Shown here: positions 9,101-16,588 of the stretch, one piece after another | How positions within the stretch are numbered: position 1 is the first letter of the stretch | How the letters are laid out: each line of letters starts with the position of its first letter | Assembly: GCF_021405525.1 (NCBI RefSeq) | Contig: NZ_JAGQAG010000003.1 | Span: forward strand, 62,001-126,000 | Length of the DNA stretch: 64,000 nt | Direction of reading: 5' to 3' | Source: Ruegeria pomeroyi | GTDB lineage: Bacteria > Pseudomonadota > Alphaproteobacteria > Rhodobacterales > Rhodobacteraceae | The notes under the pieces: model-generated | Databases searched by the model: none | Seen by the model: the letters and a program-made list of their open reading frames with translations, nothing else | What the model was told of the DNA's origin: nothing | Translations under genes and position numbers: made by a program

Positions 9101-9465
9101 CATCGCGTCTTTCGCGCCCCGTCTCTTGCACCCCGCAAGACGGGTTTTGCTGCGTGCTAACCGGCTCGCGTCACCCGCAGAACGACATACGCGAGACTGC
9201 CTCCCGTCGTCTGGAGCGCGCTAACCGTCACCTGCATTCTGTCCGAAGCGCATCGCCAAGCGTATCCCGACACTTGGAGGGTGTGTGATGCCCCGCGGCG
9301 AATGCTGATGGCGCCACGGCAGACGTCGCACGGTCATCGCACAACGCCGCCCGCTGCATGCCAAACGCGGGTCGCATCCCGACTTCTGCTTGACCCCTCC
9401 GCCTCATGCGTTTAGCGACATTTGGGTATTATCGTTGCGATTCACTATTTTTGCGGAGGATCAGA

Positions 9466-10185
9466 ATGCCGAACGAAAATCTTGTGGTGATCGCAGCGAT
9501 GGCCCGGAAAGGGGGCAGTGGAAAAACGACGCTTTCGCGCGCCTTGATCAGCGCCGCGATCGCCGCCGGACGCAGAGTGATGTTGATCGACACGGACAGC
9601 ACGAGAGTACTCGGTGCCTGGCATGCTCGGGCGGAAACCGGTGGGCTGAGTTCGCCGCTTCTCTGCTCGGTCACCGTCGAAAGCGTGGCGGGTGTCGAGG
9701 ATCAGATCAATCAGGTCTACATGGCAGGCACGGCAGACTTCATCTTCATCGATACCGCAGGGGTCGGTGCCGAATGGTCAGACGGCATTGCGGTGCTTGC
9801 GGACCACATCGTGACGCCCGTCATGCTGTCGACGTCTGATTTCGATGTCGGAGCGCAGACTTCTGATTGGTTTGAGAAACTGAAATCCCGTGTTGACGAC
9901 CCCTCCAGCCTTCCGCGCCACCACGTCGTCCTCAACATGGTCGACCCGAAAACGACCCGTGCTGACGCCGCCCTGATTGAAGAAGCGCTCACCCGTTTTC
10001 CGGTGATTGAGACCGTCATGATGCGACGAAACACTTACAAGGAGATGGATCAGAAGGGGCTTCTCCACGCCTTGGCGCTGGAAAAGCAATCCGATCCGAA
10101 CCCCCTTATGCGTCCACATGTACGTCATGTCGTCGAGGCGCTTGAGGAGGCGACGGACATTCTCAACAACATTCTTGCTGCGTGA
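9466..10185 (+). CDS. virC1: VirC1-like ParA family ATPase
   Basis: A 239-residue P-loop ATPase of the ParA/MinD group. The deviant Walker A KGGSGKTT lies at about residues 16-23, followed by MLIDTDSTRVLGAW and Walker B-like FIFIDTAGVGAEW. Size, position beside the putative oriT and a VirC2-like neighbour indicate VirC1, which in Agrobacterium binds near the border or oriT, recruits the relaxosome to the pole and stimulates transfer. The start ATG at 9466 has GGAGGA seven bases upstream; the longer frame from 9406 lacks this. It is not the partition ATPase of this plasmid, which is RepA near 55 kb. Confidence 0.78.
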   Translation: MPNENLVVIAAMARKGGSGKTTLSRALISAAIAAGRRVMLIDTDSTRVLGAWHARAETGGLSSPLLCSVTVESVAGVEDQINQVYMAGTADFIFIDTAGVGAEWSDGIAVLADHIVTPVMLSTSDFDVGAQTSDWFEKLKSRVDDPSSLPRHHVVLNMVDPKTTRADAALIEEALTRFPVIETVMMRRNTYKEMDQKGLLHALALEKQSDPNPLMRPHVRHVVEALEEATDILNNILAA

Positions 10186-10195
10186 GGACAGTCGA

Positions 10196-10837
10196 TTGCG
10201 CAAGAAGATCCCGACCATCACTAGGCCCGACCCAGCCTACGCCGCCACCCTGCAACAGGGTGACCGCGAGGTTCCCGAGAAGGAGGAAGAGGTACAGGTC
10301 ACAGCAACAAAGACAGGCACCCCAGTCGCTGACGTTGGCGCTGATCGGCACGAGTCAGAGCGTGCGCCGAAAAGTGCCGTGGCGCCGCACCAAGTCACCG
10401 CGGAAAGCTCTGACCCGCATACCAGCCTGAGAGCTCCCGTTTCGGCACGAGCTTTGAGCCCGACCCGGAAGATCGACATCAGGGTCAACGCACTCGAACG
10501 ACAGGAAGCAGCGCTGGAAACTTGTGGTGTTGAGCCGGCACATGTGGTGCGTGCCGCCCTGCGCCGTGCAGTCAAAGGCTGGCAACTGTCGCCGGTCTTC
10601 GCGCCAATTGCTGAGGAGCGGCGCACTCGAAACACGCAGTGGCAGGCCCGGACATCACTGGCAGTCGATGCGGCCAGCCTGGGTATGCTCCTTCGGGACC
10701 ACGACCCCCTCGACGTCTTGAGTAAATGGGCTCTGATCCGCGGCCAAGTGGAACCACGCATATGGGGCGAGATCGACAAAATCTTGGAAGAAATTGCCGT
10801 TCGCGCTGCATCGCCGCATGAGCAGCACACACCGTAA
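10196..10837 (+). CDS. virC2: VirC2-like protein
   Basis: A basic protein of about 213 residues following virC1. The N-terminal 100 residues are Pro/Ala/Glu-rich and probably disordered. The C-terminal part, from KIDIRVNALERQEAALE through HVVRAALRRAVKGWQL to LDVLSKWALIRGQVEPRIW, resembles the ribbon-helix-helix DNA-binding region of VirC2. I propose the TTG at 10196, eleven bases after the virC1 stop with GAGGA upstream, because frames reaching further up overlap virC1. VirC2 binds the overdrive or oriT region together with VirC1 in Agrobacterium; the same role here is inferred. Confidence 0.62.
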   Translation: MRKKIPTITRPDPAYAATLQQGDREVPEKEEEVQVTATKTGTPVADVGADRHESERAPKSAVAPHQVTAESSDPHTSLRAPVSARALSPTRKIDIRVNALERQEAALETCGVEPAHVVRAALRRAVKGWQLSPVFAPIAEERRTRNTQWQARTSLAVDAASLGMLLRDHDPLDVLSKWALIRGQVEPRIWGEIDKILEEIAVRAASPHEQHTP

Positions 10838-10998
10838 GAGATCTATCTGAAAAGATAACTTGCATTTCGCCGGTGGATTTTCGCCCAACGGCAGAAGCTC
10901 GCCTTGCAGTTGCGGAAAACGTGGCGCTATTGAGCGTCATATAGATTTTCAGACCTCAGTGGTGACGAGTTACGAGGTCCATTTAGGAGGAACGCATT

Positions 10999-11238
10999 AT
11001 GAACACGAAGCCCCGCCTGACTGGCGAACCGATCATGCGCATCCTCTGCAAGACATCTGAAAATCTGGTTGGCTACCTGTACCAATGGAACAATGGCGAC
11101 GTGCAGCCTGCCTGGTTCGACGGCGCCATGGCGGACGTTCGCTATGAACCATTCATTCAAGCGATGGAACAGAACCCAGTCGATCCGAAGACCCCCAGAC
11201 CGCGTCAGCAAGATCTGACGCACCTTGAAAAGGCCTAG
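10999..11238 (+). CDS. small conserved hypothetical protein
   Basis: A 79-residue protein with a very good ribosome-binding site (AGGAGG eight bases before the ATG). It contains MRILCKTSENLVGYLYQWNN and DVQPAWFDGAMADVRYEPFI, rich in aromatic residues, with no signal peptide or membrane segment. It lies after virC2 in the same direction. I do not recognise the family and give no function. Confidence 0.55.
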   Translation: MNTKPRLTGEPIMRILCKTSENLVGYLYQWNNGDVQPAWFDGAMADVRYEPFIQAMEQNPVDPKTPRPRQQDLTHLEKA

Positions 11239-11331
11239 CTCAAGGCCTCGCGTCGGTTTGTGGGTCATCCCATCCCGCAGGTCCTTTGAGCGATAGAGTT
11301 GACTTCTATGCCTCAAAAGTGATCTATCTGT

Positions 11332-11358
11332 GAGTTATAGAAAGGATATCTATAACTC
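11332..11358. promoter_or_regulatory. palindrome enclosing the Fic ribosome-binding site
   Basis: Perfect 9-bp inverted repeat GAGTTATAG (11332-11340) and CTATAACTC (11350-11358), ending one base before the Fic start codon at 11359. The 9-base spacer contains AAAGGA, the ribosome-binding site. It can act as a dimeric operator or as an RNA hairpin presenting the SD in its loop. Confidence 0.6.
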
Positions 11359-12471
11359 ATGGCTTGGAACTGGACGCTGCCTGATTGGCCGGATTTCCGG
11401 TATGACGCCTCCGCGCTGGAGCCGTTTGAGCAGACGTTCCTGCTGTCGTCCGGAGAAATCCTCGGCGCGGTCCATCATGTCAGCCAGCCGGAGCGCGAGC
11501 AACTCCGCATCGAACTGCTCAGCGAGGAAGCAATGCAGACGAGCGCCATCGAGGGTGAAATCCTCGACCGGCTCAGTGTCCAGTCTTCGTTGCGCCGCCA
11601 TCTGGGCCTCGATCCGGACAGCTACCCTGCCAAACCGCGCGAACAGGGCGTCGCGGAAATGATGGTCGACGTCTATTCCAGTTTTGCAGAGCCGCTGACC
11701 CATGAGACGCTGTACCGCTGGCATCGAATGCTCCTGTCCCATGACAGTCGGTTGGAAACCATCGGGGCCTACCGACAACACGCCGAGGCGATGCAAATCG
11801 TTTCCGGCCGCCTTGACCGGCCCACGATCCATTTCGAAGCGCCGCCCTCGGAGCGGGTCATGCCTGAGATGGAGCGATACGCGGATTGGTACAACAAGAC
11901 CGGGCCGGGGGGAGCAGAGCCGCTTCCAGCGCTGACGCGCGCAGGGCTAAGCCACCTCTATTTCGAGAGCATCCACCCATTCGAAGACGGCAACGGACGC
12001 TTGGGTCGCGCCCTCGCTGAAAAGTCGCTGGCGCAGAATATTGGCCAGCCGACCCTCATCTCGCTCGCCTTCACCATCGAGAAGCAGCGCAAGGCATACT
12101 ACGACCAGCTCGAGCAGCATCAAAAAACGCTCGATGTGACCGATTGGCTCGTCTGGTTCGCGGAAGTTGTCTTGAAAGCCCAACAGGCAACACTCGACCG
12201 CGTCGGCTTCTTCATCAGCAAGGCACACTTCTACGATCGTCACAGAGACCACTTGAACGAACGCCAGGCCAAGGCCATCGCTCGAATGTTGCGGGAAGGC
12301 CCTGGCGGTTTCAAAGGCGGCCTCAGCGCCGACAACTACCTCAAGATCACCGGAACCTCACGCGCGACCGCGACCCGCGATCTGCAGGATCTGGTCGAGA
12401 AGGGCGTGCTCGCTCGAACCGGCGAGCGGAGGCACACGCGATACTGGTTGAAACTCGACTGGAGTGAATAA
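11359..12471 (+). CDS. Fic family protein with DUF4172 N-terminus and C-terminal wHTH
   Basis: A 370-residue Fic-domain protein, a probable AMP-transferase or related nucleotidyl transferase. It starts with MAWNWTLPDWPDFRYD, typical of the DUF4172 N-terminal region, followed by the inhibitory motif TSAIEG (residues 61-66; S/T-x-x-x-E-G), which places it in the class with an intramolecular inhibitory helix. The catalytic motif HPFEDGNGRLGR is intact at residues 206-217. The last 60 residues (YLKITGTSRATATRDLQDLVEKGVLARTG) form a winged helix. The palindrome over the ribosome-binding site suggests autoregulation by this winged helix. Confidence 0.88.
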   Translation: MAWNWTLPDWPDFRYDASALEPFEQTFLLSSGEILGAVHHVSQPEREQLRIELLSEEAMQTSAIEGEILDRLSVQSSLRRHLGLDPDSYPAKPREQGVAEMMVDVYSSFAEPLTHETLYRWHRMLLSHDSRLETIGAYRQHAEAMQIVSGRLDRPTIHFEAPPSERVMPEMERYADWYNKTGPGGAEPLPALTRAGLSHLYFESIHPFEDGNGRLGRALAEKSLAQNIGQPTLISLAFTIEKQRKAYYDQLEQHQKTLDVTDWLVWFAEVVLKAQQATLDRVGFFISKAHFYDRHRDHLNERQAKAIARMLREGPGGFKGGLSADNYLKITGTSRATATRDLQDLVEKGVLARTGERRHTRYWLKLDWSE

Positions 12472-12758
12472 AAATTGCATGAAAACAACAATTTATAAAA
12501 AATCCGATAATTCGTTTTATGTAACATGATCCGAGACTTGAGCTCACGTTGGTGGGCTTGGGAACGCGCCCGACACACTTCGTCACAACCGGTGCTTGTC
12601 CGGCAAATCTTTGTTTCCGCAGCACAGATACCCCTTTGGTCGCATCCCGGAAAAGCTCGGGATGACTCAAGCCTGCCCGAAAGCGAATGGTGAACGGTCT
12701 TGCGTGTTGGATTTTCCGACATTATATTGAGAGCAAGACAGCTATTCGGACATGGACG
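12472..12758. promoter_or_regulatory. AT-rich gap with promoter for the cassette
   Basis: A 287-base region that starts AT-rich after the Fic gene. A good promoter is visible: TTGCGT at 12700-12705, a 17-base spacer, and TATATT at 12723-12728, giving a predicted transcription start near 12735, 24 bases before the carrier-protein-like gene. This supports the start at 12759 rather than the in-frame ATG at 12687. Confidence 0.5.
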
Positions 12759-13085
12759 ATGCAAACGACCACCAAGACGAAACTGTTTCCGAAGCAGGAT
12801 CTGGAACTTGTGCTTCGTGACGAGCTCATGCTCGCGGCGGAGGCTGAAGCCAGCATGCACGGAATTGTACTGCCCGCATCATCTGGGGTGGCGGCAGTCG
12901 CACCTGTACCGATGGACTCTCTTGTAGTTGTGGAGCTCTTGTGCGCGGTCGAACCAGTGCTTGGCTTTACGCCGGCGGATGCGACGGTACGCACTGGCGG
13001 ATACAACTCGGTGCAAGACGCATTGGATCACTTAATCCCGCGGCTGGAACAGCAGTGGAAGAAGAAGAATGGAGTGTCAGCATGA
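12759..13085 (+). CDS. acyl-carrier-protein-like small protein
   Basis: A 108-residue protein, first gene of a plus-strand cassette. Its C-terminal half has the shape of a carrier protein: PMDSLVVVELLCAVEPVLGF (residues 51-70) resembles the phosphopantetheine attachment segment D-S-L-x-x-V-E-L with Ser54 as the possible attachment site, and GGYNSVQDALDHLI resembles the last helix of ACPs. The N-terminal 50 residues are not typical of ACP. Its stop overlaps the start of the XRE gene (ATGA). No acyl-activating or phosphopantetheinyl transferase gene is nearby, so it may only use the fold. The identification rests on motif similarity. Confidence 0.55.
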   Translation: MQTTTKTKLFPKQDLELVLRDELMLAAEAEASMHGIVLPASSGVAAVAPVPMDSLVVVELLCAVEPVLGFTPADATVRTGGYNSVQDALDHLIPRLEQQWKKKNGVSA

Positions 13086-13456
13086 GCGTCGCCAAGCGGA
13101 CCAACGACGATGACCAAGAAGCTCGGCAGGAGATGGGGGAGCGGCTGCGGGAAGCACGTCGGTATTTGGGTCTAAAGCAAGACGAGGTGGCCCAGTACCT
13201 CAAGATCCAGAGAACCGCGTTGTCTGAGATCGAGGCCGGAAACCGCCGTGTCGAGGCTCTGGAGTTGAACCGGCTCGCGAAGCTGTATCGACAACCGGTC
13301 GCGTATTTCATCGGAGAAGACGATGCAGCTGGGAGTTTGCCGGTAGATGTAGCGCACCTTGCACGACAAGCCGCAGACTTGTCTCGGCAAGACCGGGATG
13401 AACTGGGGCGTTTTGCCGAGTACTTGCGCGCCCGCTCGGCCGCAACCCAGGAGTAA
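13082..13456 (+). CDS. XRE family transcriptional regulator
   Basis: A 124-residue regulator with an N-terminal helix-turn-helix of the Cro/CI type (LREARRYLGLKQDEVAQYLK and TALSEIEAGNRRVEALEL, residues 22-62), followed by YFIGEDDA, typical of XRE proteins paired with ImmA/IrrE peptidases, and a C-terminal helical segment. It starts at the ATG overlapping the previous stop and is followed three bases later by the ImmA/IrrE gene. In such pairs (ImmR-ImmA, DdrO-IrrE) the peptidase cleaves the repressor to derepress the operon; the same is likely here. Confidence 0.83.
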   Translation: MSVAKRTNDDDQEARQEMGERLREARRYLGLKQDEVAQYLKIQRTALSEIEAGNRRVEALELNRLAKLYRQPVAYFIGEDDAAGSLPVDVAHLARQAADLSRQDRDELGRFAEYLRARSAATQE

Positions 13457-13459
13457 CCA

Positions 13460-14473
13460 GTGGTTTCCAATTATTCGCAGGCAGTTCGCGGCGGAGCAGC
13501 TGCGGCGGCTCGAGCACACCGGCAACTAGGCGTGCGAGAGCGGCTCGAAACGTCAGGCGGTTCAGTCAACGTTTTTGCTCTCATCAATGAACTTGACGTG
13601 CCTTTGCTTCTACGGCCGCTCGACGGCTTGCTCGGAGCATATCTTAATGCCCCATCGCAAGGGATTCTCGTCACCACTCAGCGCCCCATGAGTATCCAGC
13701 GATTTACGGCCGCACATGAGCTCGGCCATTGTCTTCTGAACCATCAACCCAGCCTCGACGATGAAGCAAGTATCCTCCGTCGAATGCCAGCCAATTTCGA
13801 TCCGGGCCACGACTATCAAGAAGTCGAAGCCGACGCTTTCGCAGTCGCGTTTCTCATGCCCAAATGGCTGCTCGCCCTACATATGAGGCGGCAGAATTGG
13901 ACTGTGCCAGACTTTCGACGCGCAAACGTGATTTACCAGTTCAGTCTGCGACTTGGGGTGAGCTACGAGGCGTTGTGCTGGACCCTGGTTCGGTACAGGA
14001 TGATTGCTGCGAAGCAGGCCCGCGAGCTTTTGCAGACAAAGCCAAAGGCGTTGAAAGAAGCTCTTCTCGCTGATCATCGACCGACAAACTACCGGGGCGA
14101 TGTATGGCTACTTACCGAACGCGACGCTGGAGCGCTGATTGATGGCAGTCGTAACGATCTATTCGTCCTCAAGCTCACCGAGCACAGCAATGGAGGATAC
14201 CTCTGGAACATCCATCAATTGCAGGAGAGCGGATTCGCCATCGTCAGTAATGAAATCGAAGCGATCGAAACAGACAGCGTCGGTGATCCTGGAATACGAC
14301 GCGTCACGGCAATGCCTCCGGAAGAGTACCGAGGTCGCCTTGTGTTGGATGAAACACGACCCTGGGATCACAATCAGAGCTTCTCCAGGCTCGAGTTGGA
14401 CCTCGACCTGACAGGCCCCGAAGGTGAAGGCCTTTCACGTGCTGAGCGGCGAAGACTCCTGGAGGCCGCTTGA
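13460..14473 (+). CDS. ImmA/IrrE metallopeptidase fused to a chagasin-like inhibitor domain
   Basis: A 337-residue two-domain protein. The N-terminal part is an ImmA/IrrE zinc peptidase with AAHELGH (zinc ligands and catalytic Glu, 84-90) and the downstream EVEADAFAVAFLMP containing the third ligand near Glu123. Residues about 213-317 resemble the chagasin (I42) cysteine-peptidase inhibitor: NGGYLW at 244-249 corresponds to the NPTTGYxW loop, VGDPGIR at 274-280 to the Gly-rich loop, and RPW at 300-302 to the third wedge. It starts at GTG 13460 with AGGAG upstream. The next gene encodes a papain-like peptidase, the type of enzyme chagasin blocks. The chagasin assignment is by motif order and deserves a structure prediction. 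Confidence 0.8.
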   Translation: MVSNYSQAVRGGAAAAARAHRQLGVRERLETSGGSVNVFALINELDVPLLLRPLDGLLGAYLNAPSQGILVTTQRPMSIQRFTAAHELGHCLLNHQPSLDDEASILRRMPANFDPGHDYQEVEADAFAVAFLMPKWLLALHMRRQNWTVPDFRRANVIYQFSLRLGVSYEALCWTLVRYRMIAAKQARELLQTKPKALKEALLADHRPTNYRGDVWLLTERDAGALIDGSRNDLFVLKLTEHSNGGYLWNIHQLQESGFAIVSNEIEAIETDSVGDPGIRRVTAMPPEEYRGRLVLDETRPWDHNQSFSRLELDLDLTGPEGEGLSRAERRRLLEAA

Positions 14474-15157
14474 GTGACAGTGACGATAAACGTAGATTTA
14501 CGGGCGAAATTTGGGCCCGTCAGGGATCAAGGTGCGCGACCAACTTGCTTGGCGTTTGCCGCCAGCGACGCCCATGCTGCATTGCGCAGCGGCTGGGATC
14601 CTCTGTCATGTGAGTTCGCCTTCTACCATGCACAAAAACGTACCGGGCGCTCTCCAAATAAGGGAGCATTTCTCGACGACATGTTGGCCACGCTTCGCGA
14701 TACCGGCCAGCCATCGGAAAGTGGATGGCCGTACATTCCGCGTTTGCCCACGGACCTGAGGCACTATCGCCCCCCATCATCCGTCGGAAATTTATTTGGG
14801 CGCGAAGGTCAGAAGACCAGTCACGAAGTCGATCGAGTTTGCGATGCGTTGGATTCCAACGTCCCTGCTATTGTTCTTTCAGTCCTGACGAGAAGTTTCT
14901 TTAATCCGCCATCGGATGGAGTCATCGACCAAATCACCGGTGACGAAGTTTTTCCGGCGCCGCGACATGCCGTTATCGCGGTCGGCTATGGGGAAGCGGC
15001 GACGAAACGTGTCATTCTGGTGCGAAATAGCTGGGGACCAACCTGGGGTTTGAGCGGGTATGCTTGGCTAACTGAGGATTTTCTGGCTAAGCACATGTAT
15101 GCCTTGGCAATATTGACGGACGAATGCGATGTATCTGGCCATTCCGCCACAGCCTGA
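14474..15157 (+). CDS. papain-like (C1 family) cysteine peptidase
   Basis: A 227-residue intracellular C1 peptidase without signal peptide or propeptide. The catalytic set is complete: Gln19 and Cys25 in VRDQGARPTCLAFAA, His165 in PRHAVIAVGYG and Asn185 in VRNSWGPTWGLSGYAWL. The papain GCCWAF site is changed to PTCLAF, but the Cys is kept. It starts at a GTG directly after the ImmA/IrrE-chagasin stop, so expression is coupled. The lack of a propeptide fits control in trans by the neighbouring chagasin-like domain. It may be the effector of the cassette; its substrate cannot be read from the sequence. Confidence 0.82.
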   Translation: MTVTINVDLRAKFGPVRDQGARPTCLAFAASDAHAALRSGWDPLSCEFAFYHAQKRTGRSPNKGAFLDDMLATLRDTGQPSESGWPYIPRLPTDLRHYRPPSSVGNLFGREGQKTSHEVDRVCDALDSNVPAIVLSVLTRSFFNPPSDGVIDQITGDEVFPAPRHAVIAVGYGEAATKRVILVRNSWGPTWGLSGYAWLTEDFLAKHMYALAILTDECDVSGHSATA

Positions 15158-15905
15158 TTGTGTAAGAACTTGGCGCGAAGCGGTTCGTTGCGTTGATAGC
15201 GAACCCGGACATGAGGCGCACAACGTCCTGATGTCTGTTGATGACCCGACCGCCGGGGCAAAGTTGAGCGACGCGAGCGTCAATGCCGTCAATGAATTCT
15301 TGCTACGGCACGACAAATCCGTCCGAACCATCGCCAACACGATCTTTCCGGAGGCGCTCTATCACAGATATGGTGCCCCGGAATTCTTCGACCGGTTTCG
15401 CGACCGAGTTCTGCCCACGGTACGACGCAACGAAAGATGGTCAGGATATTATTTCGAGCGGATGGTCGATTGGCCCGGCGCCCCGGCCGGCAATCCGCTT
15501 TGGGACATCGTCACGCGTATGAGGGACCCGACGGTCAGGGCAAGGAACAAATTTGAGCTTGCTCTTTTCGATCCTGCTCGCGACGTTGATCGTTCCCCTT
15601 ACGGCGGACAGTGCCTCAGTTTTCTCAGCTTCAAACTGTTGGCAGGGAATCCGGAGACGCTCACACTCACAGCGATCTACCGGAACCACTACTATGTCGA
15701 AAAGCTACTCGGAAACTTGGTTGGTCTCGGCCAGTTGATGTCGTTTGTGGCCACTGAAGCTGGACTCAATATTGGATCCCTGACCGTGCTGTCGTCACAT
15801 GCGACAATCGACCTGCCACGATCAACCTGCGGGGGGACTACAACACGCGGCGAGCTTCGAGCACTCCTTGACGAGATTGATGGTCTGTCTGCAGCCAATA
15901 CCTAG
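15129..15905 (+). CDS. thymidylate-synthase-like protein
   Basis: A 258-residue protein with the thymidylate synthase/dCMP hydroxymethylase fold signature in its C-terminal half. QCLSFLSFKL (Cys162) lines up with the catalytic PCHxLFQFYV of ThyA, LTLTAIYRNHYYVEKLLGN with LSxxLYQRSxDxxLGxPFN, then GLGQLMSFVATEAGLNIGSL and SSHATID. The Arg-Ser-x-Asp substrate segment is altered, so it probably acts on a different nucleotide or has lost catalysis. It overlaps the peptidase gene by 29 bases; the ATG at 15231 is an alternative start. Its stop lies in the CCTAGG that also carries the stop of the opposing gene. Confidence 0.62.
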   Translation: MYLAIPPQPDCVRTWREAVRCVDSEPGHEAHNVLMSVDDPTAGAKLSDASVNAVNEFLLRHDKSVRTIANTIFPEALYHRYGAPEFFDRFRDRVLPTVRRNERWSGYYFERMVDWPGAPAGNPLWDIVTRMRDPTVRARNKFELALFDPARDVDRSPYGGQCLSFLSFKLLAGNPETLTLTAIYRNHYYVEKLLGNLVGLGQLMSFVATEAGLNIGSLTVLSSHATIDLPRSTCGGTTTRGELRALLDEIDGLSAANT

Positions 15906-16588
15906 GCAAACTCAGCGAAAGGCAGAGTTGCCGTTTCCGGTCGCCGGGCCGAACTTGAGAGATTGTATATTGCCTCGATGCCCGCAATGAACTCACTTTG
16001 CCCACCATAGCTCGGATGGCGGACCTGAGATACAGGAAGGTCCAAATCTGCTAGAGCTTCTCCCGCATCACGCCCAATTGCCACCAAGCGTTTAGGTTGA
16101 AGCATCTCCAGGAGTGCCAACAGAAATGGCCAGGTTGCCGAACGCTCCGTTTTGCGATGTGAGCGGTTGGTCATGGGATCATCTGGCGCGTGCGGGTGAA
16201 GCGGAAACACATTCCACAGCATTACTGGCCTGCCAATTGACGAAAGAAGCTGCCAAGTGACTGTCGCCGTACGTTCGGCAAGTGCCGGTCCTGTCGTGGC
16301 CCGAGCAAGGGTTATTCCGCCAAACAGATGTTCAGCTTCCGTGAGATGTGCTTCGTCGGTCAAGGGTACTCCGGTACGCCGTCCCCCCCGGTACCCGAGG
16401 TCCCTTGCTATCCAGATAGTATCAGCACGGGCATTCATCGCGGCCTCAAGACACCGCTTCAGGTTCTCGCGTCGAGCGCGCGCAGCATCGACGGTATCGT
16501 GAATGGGGCAGATGTCGCTGTACGGATTAAAGGTGTTCACCAAATCGACAGCGGCAAGTTCTTCGACAAAGGATTCTGGAGTGTTCAT
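15902..16588 (-). CDS. uracil-DNA glycosylase superfamily protein
   Basis: A 228-residue protein of the uracil-DNA glycosylase fold. Visible signatures are IARDLGYRGGRRTGVPLTDE (about residues 60-79), WNVFPLHP at 125-132 and HPSYGG at 191-196, in the order expected for the substrate-binding and catalytic loops of this superfamily. The four-Cys cluster of family 4/5 enzymes is not apparent. The start overlaps the MazG-like gene by four bases (ATGA). It may remove uracil or a modified base from DNA; the exact specificity is unclear. It converges on the thymidylate-synthase-like gene. Confidence 0.68.
   Translation of the reverse strand: MNTPESFVEELAAVDLVNTFNPYSDICPIHDTVDAARARRENLKRCLEAAMNARADTIWIARDLGYRGGRRTGVPLTDEAHLTEAEHLFGGITLARATTGPALAERTATVTWQLLSSIGRPVMLWNVFPLHPHAPDDPMTNRSHRKTERSATWPFLLALLEMLQPKRLVAIGRDAGEALADLDLPVSQVRHPSYGGQSEFIAGIEAIYNLSSSARRPETATLPFAEFA

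Larger units (their letters stand above)
8914..9465. promoter_or_regulatory. candidate oriT and divergent promoter region
   Basis: A 550-base non-coding region between mobC (minus) and virC1 (plus), the usual place for oriT in VirC-containing systems. It holds four perfect or near-perfect inverted repeats: arms at 8948-8957 and 8991-9000 enclosing a nested pair 8960-8966/8977-8983; 9010-9019/9025-9034; 9078-9087/9091-9100; and an imperfect one around 9118-9144. The word GCTAACCG occurs twice downstream, near 9155 and 9220. The relaxase nick site itself cannot be identified by eye. Confidence 0.5.

Noticed and set aside
9406-10185. virC1 as the plasmid partition ParA
   Set aside because: A complete RepA-RepB pair is present near 54-55 kb, and this gene lies beside virC2 and the oriT candidate.
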